DNA of 64,000 bases, taken from contig NZ_JASSOT010000067.1 in the NCBI RefSeq assembly GCF_030238365.1, forward strand, positions 62,001 through 126,000, written 5' to 3'. The DNA comes from Lelliottia wanjuensis. Lineage in GTDB: Bacteria; Pseudomonadota; Gammaproteobacteria; Enterobacterales; Enterobacteriaceae. Made by a program: the position numbers and the translations under genes. The notes under the pieces were generated by a model. The model saw only the letters and a program-made list of their open reading frames with translations. It was not told the DNA's origin and made no database searches. Every line of letters starts with the position of its first letter. The stretch's first letter is position 1. This document shows positions 24,899 to 33,117 of this stretch, in pieces.

Positions 24899-26509
24899 AT
24901 GAAACAGATTGCGATTATCGGTGCCGGACCCACCGGCATTTACACCCTCTTCTCCCTGCTGAAAAACCAGACACCCCTCGCAGTGACGCTCTACGAGCAA
25001 GGCGACGAAGCCGGTGTTGGCATGCCCTACAGCGATGAAGACAACTCGCGGATGATGCTGGCGAACATTGCCAGTATCGAAATCCCGCCGCTTTTTTCGA
25101 CCTACCTCGACTGGCTGCGCACCCAAAGCAGCGCGCATCTGGCCCGCTACGGTGTGGAGAAATCCACGCTTCATGACCGCCAGTTCCTGCCGCGCATTCT
25201 TTTGGGCGAGTACTATCGCGACCAGTTTGTGCAGCTGGTGCGCCAGGCCCGAGAAAACGGCTTTGCGATTAAGGTCCACGAATCCTGCCAGGTCACGGAT
25301 CTCGAAGCCACGCCTGCGGGCGTCAAAATCTGGGCGGATAACCGGGCAGAACCCACGACTTACGATCTCGCCGTACTCGCCACCGGACACGTCTGGCCGG
25401 ACGATGACGAATCGACCCGCTCGTACTTCCCGAGCCCCTGGTCCGGGCTGATGGAGGCCAAAATCAACGCCTGTCGCGTCGGCATTATGGGTACGTCTCT
25501 TAGCGGACTGGACGCAGCGATGGCCGTCGCCATCCAGCACGGCGACTTTATCGAGCCGGAAAATCAGCCGGTAGAATTCAGGCTAGATAAAGGCAGCGAA
25601 GCGCTCAACATCGTTCTGATGTCCCGTTCGGGCATTCTGCCGGAAGCAGATTTTTACTGCCCGCTGCCCTACGAACCGTTAACGCTCGTGAGCGAACAGG
25701 CGATCGAGGCGGAAATCGCCGCCGGATCGGACGGCCTGCTGGATCGCGTGTTTAGCCTGATAGTTCAAGAAATCGAGCTCGCCGACCCGCAGTGGAGCGC
25801 CTCCATCAACTTGCCGACGCTTAACGCCGACAGCTTCCACGACGCCTACTTCGCCGAGCGCCACAAGCACGATCCCTTCAGCTGGGCGCAATCAAACCTC
25901 GATGAAGTCGAGCGCAACAAACGCGACAAACGTACGGTGCCCTGGCGCTACACCATTTTGCGCCTGCATGAAATCGTGCAGGAGATCGTCCCGCATCTGA
26001 CCAGACAGGACCGCAAACGCTTTGACGCCGGGCTGTCACGTATTTTCATCGACAACTACGCCGCCATCCCGTCCCAGTCGATTCGCCGTCTGCTGGCGTT
26101 GCGCGAGGCAGGGATTATCAGCGTGGTGGCGCTGGGCGCTGAGTATGAAATGGATGTGCAGGGCGACCGCACGGAGATTGTCTTTGAGGGTAAAAAAGTG
26201 GAATTCGATCTGTTTATCGATGCCCGCGGGCAGAAGCCGCTGAAAACGAAAGACCTGCCGTTCCCGACCCTGCGCCAGCAGCTGCAGGAAAATGGCGATG
26301 AAATCCCGGACGTCGGCGAGGATTACACCCTGCTCGCGCCCGACAGCGTGCGTGGGCGGATTGCCTTTGGGGCGTTGCCGTATCTGATGCACGATCAGCC
26401 TTTTGTTCAGGGGCTTACCGTGTGCGCGGAGATTGGCGAGGCGATGGCGAAAGCGATAACGCAGCGTGCGTCACGGGCGCGTCGGCGGTTGCCGCCGATC
26501 GAATGGTAA
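24899..26509 (+). CDS. ydhS: FAD/NAD(P)-binding protein, YdhS-like
   Basis: A 536-residue flavoprotein-like enzyme of unknown substrate. The N-terminus MKQIAIIGAGPTG is a classic dinucleotide-binding Rossmann motif (GxGxxG). The pattern continues with LYEQGDEAGVGMPY, and a second nucleotide-binding segment (RVGIMGTSLSGLDAAM) lies near residue 200. This two-domain arrangement and the length match E. coli YdhS. The ATG at 24899 is preferred over 24893 because AGGTG is 7 nt away. The gene stands alone, ending at a bidirectional hairpin shared with the carbonic anhydrase gene. In E. coli ydhS lies in the same ydhS-fumD-pykF neighbourhood. The reaction is unknown. Confidence 0.85.
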   Translation: MKQIAIIGAGPTGIYTLFSLLKNQTPLAVTLYEQGDEAGVGMPYSDEDNSRMMLANIASIEIPPLFSTYLDWLRTQSSAHLARYGVEKSTLHDRQFLPRILLGEYYRDQFVQLVRQARENGFAIKVHESCQVTDLEATPAGVKIWADNRAEPTTYDLAVLATGHVWPDDDESTRSYFPSPWSGLMEAKINACRVGIMGTSLSGLDAAMAVAIQHGDFIEPENQPVEFRLDKGSEALNIVLMSRSGILPEADFYCPLPYEPLTLVSEQAIEAEIAAGSDGLLDRVFSLIVQEIELADPQWSASINLPTLNADSFHDAYFAERHKHDPFSWAQSNLDEVERNKRDKRTVPWRYTILRLHEIVQEIVPHLTRQDRKRFDAGLSRIFIDNYAAIPSQSIRRLLALREAGIISVVALGAEYEMDVQGDRTEIVFEGKKVEFDLFIDARGQKPLKTKDLPFPTLRQQLQENGDEIPDVGEDYTLLAPDSVRGRIAFGALPYLMHDQPFVQGLTVCAEIGEAMAKAITQRASRARRRLPPIEW

Positions 26510-26523
26510 GGTCTGGTGGAGTG

Positions 26524-26553
26524 TGTCAGGGCGGGTAAACTCCCGCCCTGACA
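26524..26553. terminator. Bidirectional hairpin between convergent genes
   Basis: A perfect 12-bp stem (tgtcagggcggg / cccgccctgaca) with a 6-nt loop sits between the stops of ydhS and the carbonic anhydrase gene. T-tracts are weak on both sides. Confidence 0.75.
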
Positions 26554-26558
26554 ACAGT

Positions 26559-27194
26559 TTACTCGAAGTAAACCTGCGGATTGTCAGACAGGGAGATAAA
26601 GGTTTTGCTCTCTTTATCCAGCGCCAGAATCGCGCCGCTTTCGATGTCGTACACCCAGCCGTGCAGGCGGATGGCGTTATTGCGCAGGCCCACTGCCACC
26701 GATGGATGGGTTTTGATGTTGCTCAGCTGGGCGAAGACGTTTTCCTGCACCATCGCGTTCACTTTGTCGGTCGGCGTCACCCAGGTTTTGTTCTCCACCA
26801 CCGCTTTGGCGGCATCGGAGTAGCGCAGCCAGTGGGAGACCGCAGGCATCGGGTCGAGATTGGCGTTGTCGGCAATCGCCTTCATCGCACCGCAGTTGGA
26901 GTGGCCGCAGATCACAATGTCGGTCACGCCCAGCGCTACTACCGCGTACTCAATCGTCGCAGAGACACCGCCCGGTTCAGGACCAAATGGCGGCACGATA
27001 TTGCCAGCATTACGAATGACAAAGAGCTGTCCCGGTTCCTGCTGCGTCACCAGTTCAGGGACCAGTCGGCTGTCTGAGCAGGAGATGAAAAGCGCTTTGG
27101 GATTCTGGCTGGACGCTAAACTGCGGAAGAGTTCTTTACGTTGCGGGAAAATCTCTTTTTGAAAGCTGAGAAAACCTTCAATGATATGTTGCAT
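26559..27194 (-). CDS. Beta-class carbonic anhydrase, CynT-type
   Basis: A 211-residue enzyme interconverting CO2 and bicarbonate in the cytoplasm. The zinc site of the beta class is complete: Cys39, Asp41 and Arg43 in SCSDSR, and His98 and Cys101 in CGHSNCGA. The sequence follows E. coli CynT closely ([37 protein letters not shown] C-terminus). No cynS or cynX lies nearby, so it is not part of a cyanate operon here; general CO2/bicarbonate supply is more likely. Convergent with ydhS. Confidence 0.92.
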   Translation of the reverse strand: MQHIIEGFLSFQKEIFPQRKELFRSLASSQNPKALFISCSDSRLVPELVTQQEPGQLFVIRNAGNIVPPFGPEPGGVSATIEYAVVALGVTDIVICGHSNCGAMKAIADNANLDPMPAVSHWLRYSDAAKAVVENKTWVTPTDKVNAMVQENVFAQLSNIKTHPSVAVGLRNNAIRLHGWVYDIESGAILALDKESKTFISLSDNPQVYFE

Positions 27195-27266
27195 AGCAAT
27201 GTCTCTTTTATCTGTTTTAGTTTAGGCATGATCGCGATCACGCTTCCTGAGTTTACCCACCGCGCT

Positions 27267-28049
27267 TTATTTCATACAAGAAATATATTTCTCCCCTGAT
27301 TGCATGACGATTTCATGAGCATTCTCAGTGATGTTTTGGCCCTCGAACGCGCCGTACAGCCGCTCGAAGGAGACCGTTTTCAGGCGATCGGTGATCCCCT
27401 CCACCGCCGACCCGGGCAGCGGGAGCATGTTCGGGTAACTCCACATAAAGGAGACGCGGTCCGCGCCGGGGGTGACCTGCAAAATATCCCCGGCGAGCAG
27501 GACGCCGCTGTCGTTATTCCAGTGCAGTACCGTGCCGCCAGCAAAGTGCCCGCCCAGACGCAGCAGCCGGACGCCAGGTAAAATATCCAGCGAATCGCCC
27601 TGCCAGAAGTGGAGCGCCGGGCTGTCGCGCATCACCCACTCCCGGTCGCTGGCGTGGAGATAGACCGGAGCGTCAAACGCCGCCGCCCAGTCCTGCATGG
27701 TGGTGTAGTAATGCGGATGGGAAATCGCGATGGCATGGAGTCCGCCCAGCGCCTTAATCAGCGTTAGCGTGGCCGGGTCGAGCGTGGCGATGCAGTCCCA
27801 CAGCACGTTGCCGTGCGGCGTTTGCAGCAGGATCGCGCGCTGGTTGATGGCAAATTTGGGAACGGTTTTGAGGGTTAACAGGCCCGGCTCAAGCTGCTGC
27901 CATTTGTTAGTATGGTTTTGCGTCACGGTGTCGTAATCCACCCACTGTTGCCCGCCGACGGGCACATACTGGCGCTCGTCGTCGCAAATCGCGCAGCGCG
28001 CGGGTGTGGTGTCATAGGATGTCCCGCAGGTTTTGCAGAGTGTGATCAT
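27267..28049 (-). CDS. MBL-fold protein with N-terminal zinc ribbon and altered metal motif
   Basis: A 260-residue protein. Residues 1-25 form a CxxC...CxxC zinc-ribbon-like knuckle (CKTCGTSYDTTPARCAIC). The rest has a metallo-beta-lactamase-fold outline: LWDCIATLD, ISHPHYYTTM, GGHFAGGTVL and LLAGDILQV. The usual HxHxDH motif is replaced by HPHYY, so the Asp and third His are missing, while the later His and Asp positions appear present. It may bind one metal, use it differently, or be non-hydrolytic. It is divergent from the 46-codon gene at 28177. No substrate can be proposed. Confidence 0.75.
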   Translation of the reverse strand: MITLCKTCGTSYDTTPARCAICDDERQYVPVGGQQWVDYDTVTQNHTNKWQQLEPGLLTLKTVPKFAINQRAILLQTPHGNVLWDCIATLDPATLTLIKALGGLHAIAISHPHYYTTMQDWAAAFDAPVYLHASDREWVMRDSPALHFWQGDSLDILPGVRLLRLGGHFAGGTVLHWNNDSGVLLAGDILQVTPGADRVSFMWSYPNMLPLPGSAVEGITDRLKTVSFERLYGAFEGQNITENAHEIVMQSGEKYISCMK

Positions 28050-28111
28050 TTTCCCTCCTCTTATCCGTCAGAGACAGAGTATGGCAGGGATTGGCGTTAC
28101 GTGCGGTGAGG

Positions 28112-28140
28112 TACTTTCCCTGACTTTTTTATCCTATAAT
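28112..28140 (+). promoter_or_regulatory. Likely promoter of the 46-codon gene
   Basis: A consensus TATAAT at 28135-28140 lies 36 nt before the ATG. The -35 is poor (TACTTT at 28112). Confidence 0.5.
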
Positions 28141-28176
28141 CTGCCAACAGCAAAAACTGAACAAAGCAGGTGTATG

Positions 28177-28317
28177 ATGGAAATTGATCTCGATAATCTG
28201 GTGTTTAACGGCCTTGAAGAAGCGCAAGAGCGCAACGCGGAACGTCTGGAAGATGCAGACAAGAAAGCGCAGGCGGTTGTTGCCGACGATGATTGCGGTG
28301 ATGCGTGTAAGATCTGA
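28177..28317 (+). CDS. Small acidic protein with C-terminal CGDACKI, 46 residues
   Basis: Starts MEIDLDNLVFNGLEEAQERN and ends DDDCGDACKI. The middle is a charged helix with repeated EE/ER/DK pairs, and the two cysteines in a CxxxC pattern are at the extreme C-terminus. The second of two tandem ATGs is chosen because AGG is 6 nt away. A good -10 lies upstream and a REP-type element directly downstream, so this is probably expressed. No family name is recognised; metal or thiol binding by the CGDAC tail is only a guess. Confidence 0.65.
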   Translation: MEIDLDNLVFNGLEEAQERNAERLEDADKKAQAVVADDDCGDACKI

Positions 28318-28321
28318 GGTT

Positions 28322-28426
28322 TTTTGCCGGGTGGCGGCTTTGCCTTACCCGGCCTACAAAAACCGATGCCATTGATGGTTTTGTAGGCCCGGTAAGCGCA
28401 GCGCCACCGGGCGATAACCCCGCACC
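28322..28426. repeat. REP/BIME-type palindromic element
   Basis: Two REP-like units face each other: ttgccgggtggcggctttgc and the complementary gtaagcgcagcgccaccggg, separated by a shorter inverted pair around tttgtaggcccgg. It lies in the 3' region between convergent genes, the usual place for enterobacterial BIMEs. Confidence 0.8.
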
Positions 28427-28429
28427 GAA

Positions 28430-28909
28430 CTACTTCTTCAACCCATCCAGCGCCTGCTGCGCACACGCCTCATCCAGCTGACCGCCCGGCGCACCGCCGA
28501 TACCGATCGCACCGATCACTTCGTCGCCCTCTTTCACCGGCAAGCCACCCGCCAGCAATAAGAACCCCGGCACGTCACGCATATTCTGCGCACCCGCGTT
28601 GCTCTGCGCGGCTTCCATCACTTTGCCGGAGGCATTTTTGGTGCTGAGCGCCGTGAACGCTTTCATCTCGCTGGCTTTCACCGTGTGCGGACCGGCGTTA
28701 TCGGTGCGCTGCACCGCTTTCACCACGCCCGCGCGATCCACCACCGTCACGCTCACCTGATAATTTTTGGCGCTACAGGCCTGAATCGCCGCGCTCGCCA
28801 GCGCATTCGCCTCGGTCAGAGAGATATTTTTCTGCGTCAAAGTATCTGCCTGGGCGGATACCGATACCATTCCTGCCACCAGCGCGGCCACCGTCATGAA
28901 CTTTTTCAT
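28430..28909 (-). CDS. GlcG/HbpS-family periplasmic protein
   Basis: A 159-residue protein with a Sec signal peptide of about 22 residues (MKKFMTVAALVAGMVSVSAQ, cut near AQA-DT). The mature part matches the GlcG/HbpS (DUF336) fold: VTVVDRAGVVKAVQRTDNAG, then GFLLLAGGLPV and IGAIGIGGAPGGQLDEACA. Some relatives bind haem or small ligands; nothing here shows which. GAGGAA precedes the ATG by 5 nt. It lies downstream of the response-regulator gene on the same strand (88-bp gap), so it could be co-transcribed with or controlled by that system. Confidence 0.82.
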   Translation of the reverse strand: MKKFMTVAALVAGMVSVSAQADTLTQKNISLTEANALASAAIQACSAKNYQVSVTVVDRAGVVKAVQRTDNAGPHTVKASEMKAFTALSTKNASGKVMEAAQSNAGAQNMRDVPGFLLLAGGLPVKEGDEVIGAIGIGGAPGGQLDEACAQQALDGLKK

Positions 28910-28997
28910 CGCAATTCCTCGAATGTGGGAGACAAGGCGATGCTATCGGGATGCGCGATGGAGCGATATTCGGTTGATTACGCAGGCCACCTGGTAG

Positions 28998-29609
28998 TTA
29001 TACGGATTGCAATTTGTCGTATTCGCGTATCGCCTGCACCAGGCTGCTCACTCCGAGCTTGGCAAACAGCGCCGCGCGGTGCGCTTCAACGGTTCTCGGA
29101 GAAAGATTCAAACGCGCCGCCACCTCTTTATTGCTGCGCCCCTCTATCAGTTCGGCCAGCACTTCATGCTCGCGCGCCGTTAGCTGTTCAAACAGCGCTT
29201 TCACCCGTTTCAGCTCCTGCCAGTTGGCCGTGCGGCGCTGGCTCTCTTCGAACGCGCGGGCGAGAGTCTCGATGAGTTTATCGGCGTCCAGCGGCTTGGT
29301 GAAAAACTCAAACACGCCGGTGTGAAACGCGCGACGGCAGGCATCCACGCTGCCGTGTCCGGTCATAATGATCACCGGCAGCAGCGGCCACGGCCACACG
29401 CCCTCCTCCAGCCAGGTTAAGCCACCCTTGCCCGGCATACGCATGTCCAGCAGCAGACAGCCGGTGAGCGCTTTTTCCGCGTCATGTTGTGCCGTAAACG
29501 CCTCGATGCTGGCGAAGGTTTGCACCTCCCAGTTCATGCCCGAAAGCAGAAACGCCATCGACTCCCGGATGGCGGCGTCGTCATCAATCAAATACACCAC
29601 ATTAGTCAT
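28998..29609 (-). CDS. FixJ/NarL-type response regulator
   Basis: A 203-residue regulator. The receiver domain (residues about 1-120) has the acidic pair in VYLIDDDAA, the phospho-acceptor Asp in LLLDMRMPG, Thr in IIMTGHGS, and Lys in FFTKPLD. A LuxR-type HTH follows (LTAREHEVLAELIEGRSNKE, then RTVEAHRAALFAKL). Receiver type and HTH place it in the FixJ/TtrR/TodT group. The ATG at 29609 has AAAGGAG 6 nt upstream; the longer frame start lacks this. It overlaps the kinase stop by 8 nt, so the two are translationally coupled. Target genes are unknown. Confidence 0.9.
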   Translation of the reverse strand: MTNVVYLIDDDAAIRESMAFLLSGMNWEVQTFASIEAFTAQHDAEKALTGCLLLDMRMPGKGGLTWLEEGVWPWPLLPVIIMTGHGSVDACRRAFHTGVFEFFTKPLDADKLIETLARAFEESQRRTANWQELKRVKALFEQLTAREHEVLAELIEGRSNKEVAARLNLSPRTVEAHRAALFAKLGVSSLVQAIREYDKLQSV

Positions 29610-30927
29610 GCGCGGCTCCTTTACCCGGTTCCAGTTGCAACACAATCTTCGCTCCGCCCTGCGGCGCGTTGCCGAGCGTGATACTGCCGTTCATGCGCAG
29701 CATCAGGGATTCCGTGAGCGTCATCCCGAGGCCAATCCCCTTTTCTCTGCCGCTGTAGAACGGCATAAAAGCATTATTCAGCGCCTCGGGGCTGAACCCC
29801 GGCCCGCCGTCGGTCATGATGATTTCTATGACCTCGCTCTGACGCTGGCTGGTGATATGCACCCAGCCGCGCGCGTTCTCCTGCTGCGCCTGAATCGCAT
29901 TGCTGAGCAGATTATGCAGCACCTGCTCGAGCCACAGCCGGTCCGCCTGCACGCGCGCGGCCTCCGGCGGGAAATGGTGGCTGACGGTGATGTGCTCATT
30001 TCTGCGCTCATGCTCCAGCAAATTGCCTACGTGCTGCCAGCACTCGGCCAGATCGACCTCGCTCAGGGTGACTTTTTCCTGCACCACATGTTCGCGAAAG
30101 CGCGCCAGCAGTTCGCCGATGCGCTGGGTCTGTACCCGCGCCGCATCGAGCGCATGGGAAACCGCCGCAGGGTTATCCTGCCCCAACTGGCGCTGCGCGC
30201 CCTGGATCCAGGTTTGTGCCGCCGTCAGCGGCTGGTTGATCTCGTGCACAATCCCGGCGGTGATCTCCCCCAGGGTGTTGAGGCGCGCGTGCTGATAATA
30301 CCAGGCGCGCCGCTCGGCGTTTAATCGCTGCAACCGTTGCCAGACCACGCCCGCGCCCACAGCGACAATGCCCGCCCAGCCGAGGAACAGCAGCGGGAAC
30401 AGCGCCCAGGAGATTTGCAGCCAGCGCGGTTCGGCATCCGCCGTCAGCGTGAAGGGCTGGGTATGCTGGGGGAAATCGCGCTGCCAGTGCCAGAACGCGG
30501 TCGAAGGTTCTGAGGCAGTCGCCGACAGATTGATGTGCAGAGGGGAAAATTCATGCGCCGCCGTGAGCAGCGGGCGCAGATCGATTCGCACCCGAATCTG
30601 CCGCCACGGGTTGTAGAGCCAGTATTGTTCGTCGCCGAGCGGCTCAACGCGGGCGGCGTCCAGCGCACGGTCGTGCGTTTTTTCCAGGCCGAGGATCTGG
30701 GGGAATTTTTTGCGCAGCGCCGTCAGGTCTTCATCGCCATTGAGCAGCGGCAGCACGGACTCGTTTTGCGTCAGCACGGCGCTGATGCCGGAGAAGAGCG
30801 CGGTGAATTCGCGATCGCGCTCCCAGAACTGGCGACGGATCTGTTCGGCATACAGCAGGACGCTGCTCAGCAGGCAGAGAATTATCCACACCACCAGGGC
30901 TCGTCGGATCAATTTTTGGCTGGTCAT
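29602..30927 (-). CDS. Membrane sensor histidine kinase, FixL/DctB-like
   Basis: A 441-residue kinase. Transmembrane helix 1 is at residues 9-27 (RALVVWIILCLLSSVLLYA). A periplasmic region of about 150 residues follows, then transmembrane helix 2 at about 172-194 (WALFPLLFLGWAGIVAV). The H-box is GEITAGIVHEINQPLTAAQT with His in HEINQPLTA, typical of FixL/DctB/TtrS kinases. ATP-binding N, G1 and G2 boxes follow (NLLSNAIQAQ, DGGPGF, GIGLGMTL). No PAS or haem motif is evident, so the signal is probably sensed by the periplasmic domain. It forms a two-gene operon with the regulator downstream, starting 57 bp after a terminator. The ligand is unknown; the nearby amino-acid transporter is divergent and could be a target. 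Confidence 0.9.
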   Translation of the reverse strand: MTSQKLIRRALVVWIILCLLSSVLLYAEQIRRQFWERDREFTALFSGISAVLTQNESVLPLLNGDEDLTALRKKFPQILGLEKTHDRALDAARVEPLGDEQYWLYNPWRQIRVRIDLRPLLTAAHEFSPLHINLSATASEPSTAFWHWQRDFPQHTQPFTLTADAEPRWLQISWALFPLLFLGWAGIVAVGAGVVWQRLQRLNAERRAWYYQHARLNTLGEITAGIVHEINQPLTAAQTWIQGAQRQLGQDNPAAVSHALDAARVQTQRIGELLARFREHVVQEKVTLSEVDLAECWQHVGNLLEHERRNEHITVSHHFPPEAARVQADRLWLEQVLHNLLSNAIQAQQENARGWVHITSQRQSEVIEIIMTDGGPGFSPEALNNAFMPFYSGREKGIGLGMTLTESLMLRMNGSITLGNAPQGGAKIVLQLEPGKGAAHD

Positions 30928-30978
30928 TCGGTCTTCAGGCGAGGTGATTTTTGCCTTAGACCTTAGCAGGTTGACCGA

Positions 30979-31077
30979 TTAAGAACAAAAAAATGCCGAT
31001 ACGTTCAGGTATCGGCTGCACAGTTCGTTCCAGTAGGTCAGGCGCGTACGCCGTAACTCAGCGTGGTGTTTTGTCAT
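30979..31077 (-). CDS. Possible 32-residue ORF overlapping a terminator
   Basis: MTKHHAELRRTRLTYWNELC is followed by 12 further residues. The start overlaps the end of the preceding 55-codon ORF, and CGGAG lies 7 nt upstream. The 3' part runs through a strong terminator hairpin, which argues against a conserved protein. Confidence 0.2.
   Translation of the reverse strand: MTKHHAELRRTRLTYWNELCSRYLNVSAFFCS
30990..31016 (-). terminator. Rho-independent terminator upstream of the kinase operon
   Basis: An 8-bp stem (gccgatac / gtatcggc) with a 6-nt loop is followed by ATTTTTTTG on the minus strand. It ends the small-ORF transcript ahead of the kinase gene. Confidence 0.85.
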
Positions 31078-31225
31078 GGAACCACTCCGGGTCGATGTTG
31101 GCCACATCGACGCCATACAGACTGGCAATCGGCAGCACCGATTCAATAACACGTTGCGCGCTGTTCTCCGCACTCTCTGATTTGGCGACAAAAAACCGCC
31201 GTAACGTATTCACCCAGTTTTGCAT
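31058..31225 (-). CDS. Small hypothetical protein, 55 residues
   Basis: Starts MQNWVNTLRRFFVAKSESAE and ends WFHDKTPR. GAGGAG lies 7 nt before the ATG, and a strong terminator follows. The N-terminal 15 residues could form a short amphipathic helix; the rest has no recognisable motif. It sits alone between the kinase operon and the divergent transporter. It could be a small regulatory or stress protein, but I do not recognise it. Confidence 0.5.
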   Translation of the reverse strand: MQNWVNTLRRFFVAKSESAENSAQRVIESVLPIASLYGVDVANIDPEWFHDKTPR

Positions 31226-31469
31226 GGCCCGACTCCTCTCGATTGCGTCTGAACTCAGTTAAAACCCAAACCCGACTTAACGGAAATACCAATATCAGCT
31301 GACCATTTTCAGAATCCGCAAATGCGACGTTTCCCGTCACTTACCCGTAACACCCTGTTCACTAATAACTTTTCTTATATAGCAAAGAACATTTTCTTAT
31401 TTGGCGATACATAACGCTTATGGGAGCGTATTCGAACAAAACAAAAACAACGGGATACTTGAGGGAACT
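31226..31469 (+). promoter_or_regulatory. Control region of the amino-acid ABC transporter
   Basis: 244 bp with a direct repeat TTTTCTTAT at 31370-31378 and 31392-31400, spaced 22 bp (two helical turns) on one DNA face, about 70-100 bp before the first gene. This is a plausible activator-binding arrangement. The regulator is unknown. Confidence 0.4.
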
Positions 31470-32300
31470 ATGGCTACACACAAAAAGCATTATCACAGAC
31501 TGGCGCTGGCACTGGGTTTACTGACCGCAGGCGGCTTTTTATCGACGCAGGCTCAGGCCGATCAGCTGGCGGATATCAAAGCCGCTGGCGTGGTGAAGGT
31601 CGCGACCTTTGACGCCAACCCGCCGTTCGGCTCGATCGATGCCAAAACCCACGACATCGTCGGGTATGACGTCGATTTCGCCAAAGCGCTGGCTAAAAAG
31701 CTCGGCGTGAAGCTGGAGCTGGTCGCCACCAACCCGGCGAACCGCATTCCGCTGCTGCAGTCGGGCAAGGCCGATCTGATCGTCGCCGACATCACCATCA
31801 CTCCGGAGCGTGCGCAGGTGATCGATTTCTCCACACCCTATTTCGTGACCGGTCAGCAGTTCCTGGTCCCGGCAAAATCGGCGGATAAACTGGATGCCTA
31901 CAGCAAAGCGCGCATCGGGGCGGTGAAAGGCACCACCGGTGAGCAGGCGCTACATCAGCGTTTCCCGCAGTCTCGCGTGCTCTCTTATGACGATATTCCG
32001 CTGGCGTTAACCGCCCTGCGTAACGGCAACGTGCAGGCGATTACTCAGGACAGCACCATTCTGGCGGGCCTGCTGGCACAGGCGCCAGATAAAGCCGATT
32101 TCAAAATCCTGCCGGACTTGCTGAGTAAAGAGGAGATCGGCGTGGGGGTGAAGAAAGGCGAAACCGCGCTGCTGAAAGTGGTTAACGACGAGCTGGTGAA
32201 TCTGGAGAAAACCGGCGACGCGGCCAAAATCTATGACGTCTGGTTCGGCCCGCAAACTCAGTCACCTCAGCCTCGCGCCTTTAAAATAGAAGCCCAGTAA
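31470..32300 (+). CDS. Periplasmic amino-acid-binding protein of an ABC transporter
   Basis: 276 residues, family 3 solute-binding protein. GAGGG precedes the ATG by 4 nt. A signal peptide ends near QAQA-D (residue about 30). The mature protein begins with the standard family pattern [35 protein letters not shown], and [20 protein letters not shown]. The Arg in TPER and the Asp in DITIT are the usual ligand contacts of amino-acid-binding members, so a polar amino acid is likely. First gene of a four-gene operon with one ATPase and two permeases. I cannot tell glutamate/aspartate from cystine or others. Confidence 0.88.
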   Translation: MATHKKHYHRLALALGLLTAGGFLSTQAQADQLADIKAAGVVKVATFDANPPFGSIDAKTHDIVGYDVDFAKALAKKLGVKLELVATNPANRIPLLQSGKADLIVADITITPERAQVIDFSTPYFVTGQQFLVPAKSADKLDAYSKARIGAVKGTTGEQALHQRFPQSRVLSYDDIPLALTALRNGNVQAITQDSTILAGLLAQAPDKADFKILPDLLSKEEIGVGVKKGETALLKVVNDELVNLEKTGDAAKIYDVWFGPQTQSPQPRAFKIEAQ

Positions 32301-32301
32301 T

Positions 32302-33117
32302 ATGCTCTCAGGTTTATTTTCACGCTCCGCGGCCCGTGCCGCGGATTTTTCACATCTGGACCAGGCAAGCGTTGAGTTCCGCGAGGTGGTCAAACGCTAC
32401 GGCGATCATCCGGTTTTAAAAGGGATTAACCTCAGCATCGCGCCCGGAGAAGTGGTGGCGATCCTCGGCCCGTCCGGTTCCGGTAAGTCCACATTGATTC
32501 GTCTGATTAACCAGCTTGAGTCGCTGAACGGCGGCGAAATCCTGATCGACGGCAAACCCACCGGCAAACTGACCGGCACGGCCCTGCGCCAGCTGCGCAG
32601 CCGGGTCGGATTTGTGTTCCAGCAATTTAATCTTTACGCCCATCTGACGGCCAGCCAGAACATTAGCCTGGCGCTGGAGCATGTGCACGGCTGGAAAGCG
32701 CCGCAGGCTCAGGAGCGCGCTCTGACGCTGCTCGATAAAGTCGGGATGGTGGAGAAAGCAGAGCATTATCCAGCGGAGCTGTCCGGCGGGCAGCAGCAGC
32801 GCGTGGCGATTGCCAGGGCGCTGGCGTCCTCGCCGCAAATCATCCTGTTTGATGAGCCGACGTCGGCCCTCGATCCGGAGATGATTGGCGAGGTGTTGCA
32901 GGTGATGAAGGCCCTCGCCCACAGCGGCATCACGATGATCGTCGTGACGCACGAGATGCAGTTTGCCCGCGAGATCGCCGACCGGGTGGTGTTTATCGAC
33001 GGCGGACAGATCCTGGAGACCGCCCCGCCGGAGCAGTTCTTCCGCCATCCGGAACATCCTCGCGCCCGACAGTTCCTGCAAAAGGTGCTCAACCCGCTGC
33101 ATCAGGAGTTACCGTGA
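32302..33117 (+). CDS. Polar amino-acid ABC transporter ATPase
   Basis: 271 residues. Walker [11 protein letters not shown]-loop VFQQFNL, signature [15 protein letters not shown], Walker [14 protein letters not shown] and switch His in VTHEMQFA are all intact, giving the GlnQ/GltL/ArtP pattern. An N-terminal extension of about 25 residues precedes the domain, which begins with [10 protein letters not shown]. It starts 2 nt after the binding-protein stop and overlaps the next permease by 4 nt, so the operon is tightly coupled. Confidence 0.93.
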   Translation: MLSGLFSRSAARAADFSHLDQASVEFREVVKRYGDHPVLKGINLSIAPGEVVAILGPSGSGKSTLIRLINQLESLNGGEILIDGKPTGKLTGTALRQLRSRVGFVFQQFNLYAHLTASQNISLALEHVHGWKAPQAQERALTLLDKVGMVEKAEHYPAELSGGQQQRVAIARALASSPQIILFDEPTSALDPEMIGEVLQVMKALAHSGITMIVVTHEMQFAREIADRVVFIDGGQILETAPPEQFFRHPEHPRARQFLQKVLNPLHQELP

